From: Phycisphaerae bacterium
Lineage (GTDB): Bacteria > Planctomycetota > Phycisphaerae > Phycisphaerales > Phycisphaeraceae
Length of the DNA stretch: 64,000 nt
Reading direction: 5' to 3'
Assembly (NCBI GenBank): GCA_030432595.1
Contig: JAUIGU010000001.1
Coordinates: 372,001 to 436,000 of the forward strand
This document shows positions 33,201 through 40,250 of this stretch, piece after piece; positions within the stretch are counted from its first letter, which is position 1; every line of letters starts with the position of its first letter. Under the pieces are notes generated by a model. That model was not told the DNA's origin. It saw only the letters and a program-made list of their open reading frames with translations, and did no database searches. Both the position numbers and the translations under genes were made by a program.

Positions 33201-34898
33201 GCCGGCGCCGGAGATGACGCCGTCAAAGGTGACGGTCGCGCCGTCGTTGACCTGGACCTCACTGGTGGCGTCGATGTCGATGGTGCCGGTGACGGTGCCG
33301 GTCGTGTAGCCGGTCGCGCCGTTGGTGCCGAAGAAGACGTTGTCGGTGCCCCAGAAGCGCATCTCGGCGTCGTTGACGACGGTGATGTTGTTGCCCAGGG
33401 GGATGGCGTCGGCGTGGAGGATCGCGAGGTTGGCGTTGTCCACGTTCAGGCCGCCCGTGAACGAGTTGGCCGCGTCGAGGACGAACTCGCCCTCGCCGGC
33501 CACGTTCAGGCCCGCGGTGCCCGCGAGCTCGGCCCGCATCCAGTGCCGGCCGGTGGTGTTGACCTCGGCGTCGCCGGTGAGGGTGACGGTCTGGCTGCCG
33601 GCGGGAACGATGAAGTAGTCGCCGTCGCCGGTGTTGTTGAAGCTGATGCGGTTGAGGCTGACGTTCTGGTCGAGGGTGACGTCGCGGTTGGCGGTGATGA
33701 TGTTGCCGAAGAGGATGTCCGAGCCGTTGGCCGGGGCGGTGCCGATGTTCCAGTTGCTGCCCGTGCCGTAGCTGCCGGCGGCGTCGACGGCCCATTGAAT
33801 GATGCTGCCCAGTTCGAGGTTGCCGGTGGACTCGCGGAAGGTGTAGTCGCCGCTGGTCCAGACGCCGGCGGTGCTCTCGACGAAGGCCGCGCCGCCGACG
33901 AACTGCAGGCCGAAGTTGGTGCCGTAGGTCTCGGTCAGGCCGGAGTCGACCAGCGACCAGCTGCCGGCGGTGTCGGTCAGCGTGGCGTTGTCGATCATGA
34001 AGGTGCCGTCGAGGTCGGCGGTGCCCGTACCGACGATGCCGTTGCTGGCGTTGATGTTCTCGATGTCGAAGAGCAGCTCGGCGGTATTGGTCATGGTGAG
34101 CCCGCCGCCGCCGACAACGAAGGTGTTGCCGGTGTAGGTGTTGGCGGCGGAGATGGTCATCTGACCGTTGCCGAACGCGTTGCTGAGGTTGCCCAAGCCC
34201 GAGAGGACGCCGGTGAAGGTGACGTTCGCGCCGTCGTTGACCTGGACCTCGCTGCCATCGCCGATGGCGATGTTGCCGTCGATGGTACCGGTGCCGTAGC
34301 CGGTCGCGCCGTTGTCGGAGAAGAAGCCGTTGTCGGCGCCCCACATCCGCATGAAGCCGCCGTTGGTCAGCGTGATGTCGTTGCCGGACGCGATCGATCC
34401 GGTGTTGAGGATGCCGAGGTTGACGTTGTCAACGTTGATGCCACCGGTGAAGGTGTTGGTTGCGTCGAGGATGAGCTCGCCGGTGTTGGTGAGGTTCAGG
34501 CCGGAGGTGCCGGCGACCTCGAGGTTCAGCCAGTGCCGGCCGATCACGTCGATCGAGCTGCCGGTCATGGTGAGGACTTCGCCGGAGTTGGCCACGAGGA
34601 AGTAGTCCCGGGCCGTGCCGCCGTCGGGCACCTGGCTGAAGACCATGCTGTTGACGGTGGCGTTGGCGTTGAGCGTGACCGTGCGGTTGGCGGTGATGAT
34701 GTCGCCGAAGGTCAGGTCCGCGTTGGCGCCGGGGGCACCGCCGGTCCAGTTGCCGGCGGTTTCGTAGTCACCGTCGGCGTCGACGTTCCAGGTCTGGCCC
34801 ACGGCCGGGCCGCTCAAGCCCACGCCGGCCAAGAGGGAAGCGGTGCTGAAACGAACGGCACGACGGGCGGCGACAGCCTTGAAAGTGGGTTGAAACAT
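30267..34898 (-). CDS. Giant autotransporter-type beta-strand repeat protein with dockerin-like tail and PEP-CTERM
   Basis: 1543 residues from ATG 34898, which has the strong SD GGAGG 11 bases upstream; a longer frame upstream is rejected. A signal peptide (RFSTASLLAGVGLSGPAVGQ) leads into two related passenger blocks starting WNVDADGDYETAGNW and WAVDAAGSYGTGSNW, rich in beta-helix repeats (SFTGGLNVDNANL, AANTYTGNT). Near residues 1190-1420 is a separate module (LLDDFNSYGTGD to NIYYSIGE) shared with the gene at 40251. The tail has EF-hand-like dockerin units (GDYNNGGQVEQTDLDFVLAN, NELDGVLLNWG) and the sorting signal VPEPAGLVMFGLGGLTLLG followed by NRRRRAS. It would be exported, cut and anchored or released by an exosortase system. 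It is a paralogue of 48220-52344. Confidence 0.86.
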   Translation of the reverse strand: MFQPTFKAVAARRAVRFSTASLLAGVGLSGPAVGQTWNVDADGDYETAGNWTGGAPGANADLTFGDIITANRTVTLNANATVNSMVFSQVPDGGTARDYFLVANSGEVLTMTGSSIDVIGRHWLNLEVAGTSGLNLTNTGELILDATNTFTGGINVDNVNLGILNTGSIASGNDITLTNGGFMRMWGADNGFFSDNGATGYGTGTIDGNIAIGDGSEVQVNDGANVTFTGVLSGLGNLSNAFGNGQMTISAANTYTGNTFVVGGGGLTMTNTAELLFDIENINASNGIVGTGTADLDGTFMIDNATLTDTAGSWSLVDSGLTETYGTNFGLQFVGGAAFVESTAGVWTSGDYTFRESTGNLELGSIIQWAVDAAGSYGTGSNWNIGTAPANGSDILFGNIITANRDVTLDQNVSLNRISFNNTGDGDYFIVPAGSQTVTLTGDAEVNTTGRHWMRAELAGTAGLNVAGEGEFVLDAANSFTGGLNVDNANLAILHADAIPLGNNITVVNDAEMRFWGTDNVFFGTNGATGYTTGTVTGTIDIDATSEVQVNDGATVTFDGVISGAGQLNNFAGNGSMILNAANTYSGSTQITSGTVTLNNNASLGAGGGVSGSGTTLAGNANTGQIVLPGGRNIAGEVLTFGAREGAAVDTIGLASTGNNTWGDNIVGAAGGTNYNISSNGGTLTLNGILSAPDTGVRTYTFNGDGNFVVNQITDALVDPNGDFAGASVNNNVGIIKRGAGTLTITTASDLNDEFHAGPTLIQGGTVVVESDGANNGELRSTVTVNAGATFDVTDFGTYNLIPIAPFNTGIGGGGTVLANTLGIFESNTVTPGDSVGTLDVTGNVLLRYFDTGAATVPDTGSFNFELGNSGTVVGGAENDLIDITGTLTTTIEAAATGSQFVFNITPAEGSLDTANNYTLIRAGSRTGNATAANFSANIVDAQGNPLVSRQTASVVLVGNTVQLDVNGNPLNLTWTGSANDNWDVNTTANFTGADTEFFQGDNVFFNATGGGGDVNVAENVAPGAMTVAAASYNFSGSDINAGSVTVSNNAVASFSNTVGGNVTVNNTATLAGTGTFNNNVTVQGGGTLRIGGDGLIANNFVLLDDFNSYGTGDTSTATGGVWQGEAVGNPNSNIVTTTKGNSLESFGGGPGWQGAERDLTGSGGEVAVGETKTYFWQVLAEDASGTNTGANQLGFFDVMQGLTPDVSNIDTTNAWQDFQVMPFINNAATTPFMNNNNGNFAAMTPGQWYDVWVVINNDATTPSYDLYMAEEGENPVLIGTSPFVNDGTTGGFNQDLNAIGFMATANADARVLHDNIYYSIGETTSNPLAGSGAFQGETMVVMSDVFLAANATVSFDIAGTGVGDMLDIEGNLGVADGFILEVLLDSAINSLSLEAGNSWDLFDFDTSSGTFDEGDFVLPTLAAGLSWDTSSLLVDGVLSILGPAGIEGDYNNGGQVEQTDLDFVLANWGDTDISDVTGWVNFPGGGAFDGLVDQNELDGVLLNWGSTSAPDFAGSAVPEPAGLVMFGLGGLTLLGNRRRRAS

Positions 34899-35176
34899 CA
34901 CCTGCAAACCTCCGTAAGGGTTGTAAATAGCAATCGAAGGGAAACGAGATCGGAGCCGAGACAACGATCGGCGGCACATCGGCCACCCACATGAACGTGA
35001 AACGGACTGAAAAACGCGGTTTTCTCCGCCTGATGCGGCTTTAAAACGAGATAAGACGAGATTCCGGCGGAATCCTCCTTCGTGAACGCTTCACCATATT
35101 ACAACGAACACCCGCCTCAACAAGTCGATCTTGCGTCAGAAGTTGAACACATCGCGCACTGATCGGCGACTCCAGC

Positions 35177-35182
35177 TACCAT
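35177..35182 (+). promoter_or_regulatory. Probable -10 box (TACCAT) of the XylR-like gene
   Basis: TACCAT lies 9 bases before the TTG start at 35192, as in the GH43-like gene at 8681. Confidence 0.4.
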
Positions 35183-35191
35183 CCGGGCCGC

Positions 35192-36379
35192 TTGCAAGCC
35201 CCGCGTGGAAAACCTCTGACCCCCCCGCCGCGCGTCGCCGTCATCTGCGGCCTGAGCTCGGCGTTCGGCCGGGATGTCACTCTGGGCGTCACGCGCTACG
35301 CCAACCTCCGACGCAAATGGGACTTACGCATCGACACCTGGCAGGGCGAGCCGCTCGATCGGCTGCCCCCCTGCGAGGGCGCGATCGTCGCGGGCGTCGG
35401 CGCGGAGGTGTTCGAACTGGTCCGCGGGCGTTGCGGGTGCGTCGTGCATTGCACGGGCGAAGGCGACACCCCCGACTGCCCGGACGTCTCCGTGGACGAT
35501 TGGGCCGTGGGCGAGATGGCGGCGCGGTATCTGCTGGACTGCCGGCTGACCAACTTTGCGTACCACGGCTGGCCGGAAACCGGGGCCGGCTTCGACCGCC
35601 ACCGCTACGAAGGGTTCGCGCGGGTCCTCCGTGAACACGGCCACGACTGCCCGATCTGTCCGTACCCCTGGCCGTCGTGGTCGGCCCGGCTGACGCACGA
35701 ACACCACCCGCGGCTGAGCGCTTGGATCGAATCGCTGCCCAAGCCCGTGGGCATTTTCGCCGTCGACGACGTGAACGCCCACGACCTCGCGGCGGTCTGT
35801 TTGGGCGCCCGGATCCCCGTGCCCGAACAGGTGGCCATCGTCGGGGTCAACGACGACCAACTGCTGTGCGAATCCGCCTGGCCGCGACTCACCAGCGTGG
35901 CCTGCGACTTCACGCGCGTCGGCTACGAAGCCGGGAAAATGCTGGAGAAAATGCTCGCCGGCGAGGCGCTGCGGGGCGAAGACCGCTGGGTGAAGCTGCC
36001 GCCCATGGGCATCACCGAACGCCAAAGCACCAGCGTGTTCGCGGTCGACCAGCCGGAGGTCGCGCGGGCGCTCCAGTTCATCCGGGAGCACGCGTGCGAC
36101 CCGTGTGGTGTGTCGGACATCCTCGAACACGTGCCCGTGGGCCGACGCTGGCTGGAAAAGCAGTTCCGCACGCACCTGGGCCGGACGCCGCACGGTGAGA
36201 TCATGCGCGTGCGGATGGAGACGGCGTCCCGGCTGCTGCTCGAGCCGGACGTGCCGATGGCCAGCGTCGCGCGGCGCAGCGGGTTCGCCGCGGTTCAGAG
36301 CTTCACCAAGGCGTTCCGCGAGGCGAAAGGCACGACCCCGGCGGTGTACCGCCGCGAGCGCCTGCGCCGCTCGGGGTAG
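35192..36379 (+). CDS. XylR-family transcriptional regulator (LacI-type sensor plus AraC DNA-binding domain)
   Basis: 395 residues, TTG start chosen because of the -10-like box just before it. An N-terminal periplasmic-binding/LacI-type sensor spans about residues 14-280: VAVICGLSSAFGRDVTLGVTRYA, FAVDDVNAHDLAAVCLGARIPVPEQVAIVGVNDD and PRLTSVACDFTRVGYEAGKM. The C-terminal 100 residues form an AraC-type double helix-turn-helix (ALQFIREHACDPCGVSDIL, SVARRSGFAAVQSFTKAF, then the final PAVYRRER). Sugars usually serve as ligands. It stands at the head of the glycan-degradation locus and is divergent from the giant beta-strand gene, so both sides are plausible targets. A close homologue in E. coli is XylR, but xylose as ligand here is not shown. 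Confidence 0.9.
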   Translation: MQAPRGKPLTPPPRVAVICGLSSAFGRDVTLGVTRYANLRRKWDLRIDTWQGEPLDRLPPCEGAIVAGVGAEVFELVRGRCGCVVHCTGEGDTPDCPDVSVDDWAVGEMAARYLLDCRLTNFAYHGWPETGAGFDRHRYEGFARVLREHGHDCPICPYPWPSWSARLTHEHHPRLSAWIESLPKPVGIFAVDDVNAHDLAAVCLGARIPVPEQVAIVGVNDDQLLCESAWPRLTSVACDFTRVGYEAGKMLEKMLAGEALRGEDRWVKLPPMGITERQSTSVFAVDQPEVARALQFIREHACDPCGVSDILEHVPVGRRWLEKQFRTHLGRTPHGEIMRVRMETASRLLLEPDVPMASVARRSGFAAVQSFTKAFREAKGTTPAVYRRERLRRSG

Positions 36380-36640
36380 GGCTGGCCACAAACCGCACTC
36401 GCGCCGCCGTCCCCGTTTCCTCCTGTCGCAACTGGTTCAAAATGTGACGCAAGAGCGTGTTGACCACCGCGTCAATTTAGGTAGCATTACAGGGTGAAAT
36501 GTGGCATTTTTGTTTGATCGCTTTTTGCATCGCCACCGTCTGAGTAGGTCCCTTTTCGTCTGATCTGGTTGTGACTCCCGCCGTCTGTCGACCCCCTCCG
36601 GATCGCCGATGGCTCCCCCGTATTCGCAGGAATGACGCCC
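36380..36640 (+). promoter_or_regulatory. Leader region of the first pseudopilin gene
   Basis: About 260 bases without a gene. The part 36450-36560 is AT-richer than its flanks, with T-rich stretches (GCATTTTTGTTTGATCGC), and probably contains the promoter. An AGGA SD at 36628-36631 is placed 9 bases before ATG 36641, which supports that start over ATG 36632. Confidence 0.45.
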
Positions 36641-37555
36641 ATGAACCGCTTCAGTGGCCACCGCCCGGGTTTCACGCTCATCGAACTCCTGGTCGTCATC
36701 AGCATCATCGCGCTGCTGATTGGCATCCTGCTGCCGGCCCTGGGCGCGGCCCGCGCGGTGGCGCGCAGCACCAAGTGCACGGCCATGACCCGGCAATACA
36801 CCACCGGCTGGGTGACCAGCGAGGTCGATCGCAACAACGAGATGTGGCGGTACAGCTACATCGATCTGATCCACCAGAAACTGGCCGAGTACATCCCCGA
36901 CGGCGCGGCCAGTGCCGATCTGCTGTGCCCGGAAACGCAACTCCCTGAAAACGCGACCGACGACGCAGGCGGCAATTTTGGTCTGGGCAGCGCCGATACC
37001 GCCGCACTCTGGGACCGCATCGCCAACGACGACGACTACTACTACACGAGCTATGGCTTCAACGCCTTCCTATACCACAGCAAAGAAGAAGGCGACGATC
37101 CCGCTCGAAGCCCCGGCCCCGGTGCCGTGGTCTGGATGTCGACCGAAGCCGGCATCCCCCGCGCGGAATTCGAGACGTACTACTTCGGGACCAACACCGA
37201 CGGGATCAAGACGCCCACCTCGACGCCGGTGTTCGCCGACTGCAACCAGGTCGATACCTGGCCGCTGGATTCGCTCGACTACACCGCGGACGGGAACGGC
37301 TACATCCAGGGCTCGGCCCTGGCCGCCGGTGCCTCGTATTCGCAGCCGATCAACGCCCCCAACAAGATGATCCGGATGCAACTCATCCGCCACCCCAGCT
37401 ACACGATCAACCTGTCCTACGCCGACGGGCACGCGGCGGCGGTCCCGCTGAACGACCTGTGGCAGCAGGACTGGCACGCGAAGTTCGAGAAGAAAGAAGC
37501 CGGCATCCCGTGGACCGGGAAGCGCCTCAGCGGCGGCGGCGGCGGCGGGTTCTGA
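36641..37555 (+). CDS. Type II secretion-type pseudopilin (H-X9-DG group)
   Basis: 304 residues. The N-terminus has the prepilin cleavage signal and hydrophobic helix [19 protein letters not shown] directly after a short basic leader, cut by a prepilin peptidase at the Gly-Phe bond. The C-terminal [15 protein letters not shown] is the H-x-DG type motif of the large planctomycete pseudopilin family (here with 10 rather than 9 spacer residues). The protein ends in a Gly run and Phe. These proteins are exported and may form short pseudopili or substrate-capturing fibres near the cell surface. Its position beside glycan-degrading enzymes suggests involvement in secretion or binding, which is inference. 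Confidence 0.88.
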   Translation: MNRFSGHRPGFTLIELLVVISIIALLIGILLPALGAARAVARSTKCTAMTRQYTTGWVTSEVDRNNEMWRYSYIDLIHQKLAEYIPDGAASADLLCPETQLPENATDDAGGNFGLGSADTAALWDRIANDDDYYYTSYGFNAFLYHSKEEGDDPARSPGPGAVVWMSTEAGIPRAEFETYYFGTNTDGIKTPTSTPVFADCNQVDTWPLDSLDYTADGNGYIQGSALAAGASYSQPINAPNKMIRMQLIRHPSYTINLSYADGHAAAVPLNDLWQQDWHAKFEKKEAGIPWTGKRLSGGGGGGF

Positions 37556-37715
37556 CCCGACGCACCGAGCGTCGCCAACCAACACCGGGCCTCGGGCTCG
37601 GGGCGAGGGTGTGGGACCACGCGGCCGAACCGGCGGCGGTGGCGTGATGGTGTATGCCCTCCATCCTCAACGCCTCGCCCGACCCGCGCGGAACCGAGAA
37701 AGGCCCGACCCACGC

Positions 37716-40220
37716 ATGTTCCACCGCACCCGACTCAGCGTGTTGACGGCAGTTGCCGCGCTCGCCCTGCCCGGCCACGCGGTCAATACCGTCCACTTCG
37801 ACCCCAACGACGCCGGCATCGACAAATCCGTCCCGACCTGGGGCGTCGACTCGGCCTGGGCGAACTTCGACAACGTCCGCCAGAGCTTCCACCACATCGG
37901 GCAAGACAACGTCGAGATCGTCCGCGTCCTGGTCTACTACGACGAACCCCTCGTCAACCTCGGCGGCGGCAACTACGAACTCAACGCCGCCGCCAAAGCC
38001 AAGGTCGACAACCACCTCGCGCTCGCGGCCATGGGCGGGCCGGACATCCCGTTGACCTTCGGCACCGGCGGCACCTTCCCCGGCGAAGTCGACCCGTCCT
38101 ACCTCCAAGGCGGCGGCGTCAACGTCACGCAATACGCCCGCGTCATCAAGGCGACGCAGGAATACATCAACACCCAGCCCGGCTTCACCAACTCGCCGAT
38201 CTACGCGATCGAGCCGTTCAACGAGCCGGACTTCAACGTCCCGTACAACAACCCCGCGGACCTCAACAGCGTCATCACGCAGCTCAAGACCTACCCCGAG
38301 TTTGCCAACACTCTGATGGTCGCGCCCAGCGTGCTCAACAGCGACCTGGCGCAAGGCTGGTACGACGCCGTGCCCCAAGCCACCGCGGGCTCGTCGCACC
38401 TGCTCGCCGGCTCGCTGACGAGTTACACCAACTTCATCACGCACGTGAACAACACGGGCAAGCCCTTCGTCGCGCCCGAGCTGCACAGCATGGGCGAGAT
38501 CCTCGCCAGCGCCGACCGCGGCACCGAGGCCGGCATGGTCTGGGCCGACGTGCTGCGCGGCCGCGGCACGCTGATCCGGGCGTCGGACGGCGACCGCCTC
38601 GCCTACGCCGAGAACCTCGGCAGCCAGTCCGCCGCCGCCGTCTACCGCGCGCCCGACGGCCGGCTCTACGCCTTCGCCGGCGGCGTCGAACGCGATTACC
38701 TCGGCAGCGACGACACCTACCGCTTCGTCAGCAGCCAGGACGCCTGGTTCAACGGCATCAAGGTGCGCGAGTACATGATGCACACCAAGCACGACAACGT
38801 CGTGGACGGCAACGACAACGACTACCAGAACTACGGCTCGTGGTCGAACGAGGGCTCGTTCGCCGAGGTCTCACTCGACGGCTCGGGCGTCCCCGCACTC
38901 GACGGCTACCGCTGGAAGATCGTCAACCAAGCCACCGGCGAATCGCTCGAAGTCGCGGGCGGCGGCACCGGGGACGGCGCCGACATCCGCACCGCCGCCA
39001 GCACCGACGGGCTCAACCAGAAGTGGAACATCATCCGCACCCGCAACGGGTACTACCAGCTCTACAACGCCAACAGCGGCCGCACCGCCGAGGTCGCCTT
39101 CGCCTCCCTCAACAACGGCGCGAACGTCCGCCAGTGGGGCACCGCCGACAACCAGACCCAGCAGTGGTACATCGAAGACGCCGGCGACGGCACGTTCCAC
39201 CTGCTCAACGGGCACAGCAACATGCTCCTGACCGGCAGCCCGGGCAGCAGCACGCAGTCCAACGCGACCGGCTCGAATCTGCAGAAGTGGTCGTTCGTCC
39301 TCGACCAACCCGACGCCGCAACCCGCCGCACCACCGAGATCGACTTCCAGGGCGACTTCGCCGACAACGCCCACATCGACCTGGTCACGACGTTCGGCAA
39401 CCCGGGCTTCGGTCAAGGCCCCGCCGGCTTCGGCCAGGCCGTCAACCTCGACGGCAACGACGACTACCTCCAACTCCGCGCCGACATCGCCAACAGCGCC
39501 GACCTCACCGTCGCGACCTGGGTCAAGTGGGACGGCGGCGGCGCGTGGCAACGCATCTTCGACTTCGGCGACAACACCGACCAGAACATGTTCCTCACCC
39601 CTTCCTCGGGCGACGGCACCATGCGCTTCGCCATCACCCAGGAAGGCAACGACCACGAGTACATCCTCGACACCGACCCGCTGCCCGTCGGACAGTGGGT
39701 GCACCTGGCCGTCACCGTCGGTGGGAACACCGGCATCCTCTACGTCGACGGCGTGCCCCGTGTCGCCGGCGAGATCCTGATCAACCCCGACGACTTCAAC
39801 CCCACGCTCAACTACATCGGCAAGAGCCAGTACGACGACCCGCTCTTCGACGGCATGATCGACGACTTCCGGGTGTTCGACTTCGCGCTCGACGCCGACC
39901 AGATCGCGGACCTAATGGACGTCGGCCTGGCCGGCGACTTCAACGACTCCGGCCTCGTCGAGCAGGGCGACCTGGACGTGGTGCTGCAGAACTGGGGATC
40001 GAGCGCGAGCCAGTTTGCCGGCTGGGTCAACCAATTACCCGACGGGCTCGTGGACCAGAACGAGCTCGACGCGGTGTTGCTGAACTGGGGCGGCAGTAGC
40101 GGGGGCGGGGGCGGGGGCGGCGGGTTCTTCACCTTTGTGCCCGAGCCGGGCAGCGCGGCGGCCCTCGCGATCGTTGGCCTCGTGGCCGGACGCCGGCGTG
40201 CTGTGTCCATAAACGCCTGA
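37716..40220 (+). CDS. Clan GH-A-like glycoside hydrolase with ricin, LamG, dockerin-like and PEP-CTERM domains
   Basis: 834 residues from ATG 37716, with GAGAAAGG just upstream. Signal peptide LSVLTAVAALALPGHA, then a TIM-barrel-like catalytic part: YAIEPFNEPDF has the Asn-Glu-Pro acid/base Glu (about 170) and PFVAPELHSMGE the probable nucleophile Glu (about 255). A ricin-type (CBM13-like) domain follows, with WNIIRTRNGYYQLYNANSG and QWYIEDAGDGTFHLLNG repeats. Then a LamG/concanavalin-like domain (about 550-740: TWVKWDGGGAW, GQWVHLAVTVGG, DDFRVFDFALDADQIADLM). The tail has dockerin-like GDFNDSGLVEQGDLDVVLQN, a Gly run and FVPEPGSAAALAIVGLVAG with RRR. It should attack a polysaccharide at the cell surface; agarase- or arabinan-type activity cannot be told apart here. 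Confidence 0.82.
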   Translation: MFHRTRLSVLTAVAALALPGHAVNTVHFDPNDAGIDKSVPTWGVDSAWANFDNVRQSFHHIGQDNVEIVRVLVYYDEPLVNLGGGNYELNAAAKAKVDNHLALAAMGGPDIPLTFGTGGTFPGEVDPSYLQGGGVNVTQYARVIKATQEYINTQPGFTNSPIYAIEPFNEPDFNVPYNNPADLNSVITQLKTYPEFANTLMVAPSVLNSDLAQGWYDAVPQATAGSSHLLAGSLTSYTNFITHVNNTGKPFVAPELHSMGEILASADRGTEAGMVWADVLRGRGTLIRASDGDRLAYAENLGSQSAAAVYRAPDGRLYAFAGGVERDYLGSDDTYRFVSSQDAWFNGIKVREYMMHTKHDNVVDGNDNDYQNYGSWSNEGSFAEVSLDGSGVPALDGYRWKIVNQATGESLEVAGGGTGDGADIRTAASTDGLNQKWNIIRTRNGYYQLYNANSGRTAEVAFASLNNGANVRQWGTADNQTQQWYIEDAGDGTFHLLNGHSNMLLTGSPGSSTQSNATGSNLQKWSFVLDQPDAATRRTTEIDFQGDFADNAHIDLVTTFGNPGFGQGPAGFGQAVNLDGNDDYLQLRADIANSADLTVATWVKWDGGGAWQRIFDFGDNTDQNMFLTPSSGDGTMRFAITQEGNDHEYILDTDPLPVGQWVHLAVTVGGNTGILYVDGVPRVAGEILINPDDFNPTLNYIGKSQYDDPLFDGMIDDFRVFDFALDADQIADLMDVGLAGDFNDSGLVEQGDLDVVLQNWGSSASQFAGWVNQLPDGLVDQNELDAVLLNWGGSSGGGGGGGGFFTFVPEPGSAAALAIVGLVAGRRRAVSINA

Positions 40221-40250
40221 CTTGTGTCGGAACGATTTGGAGGTTGTGTT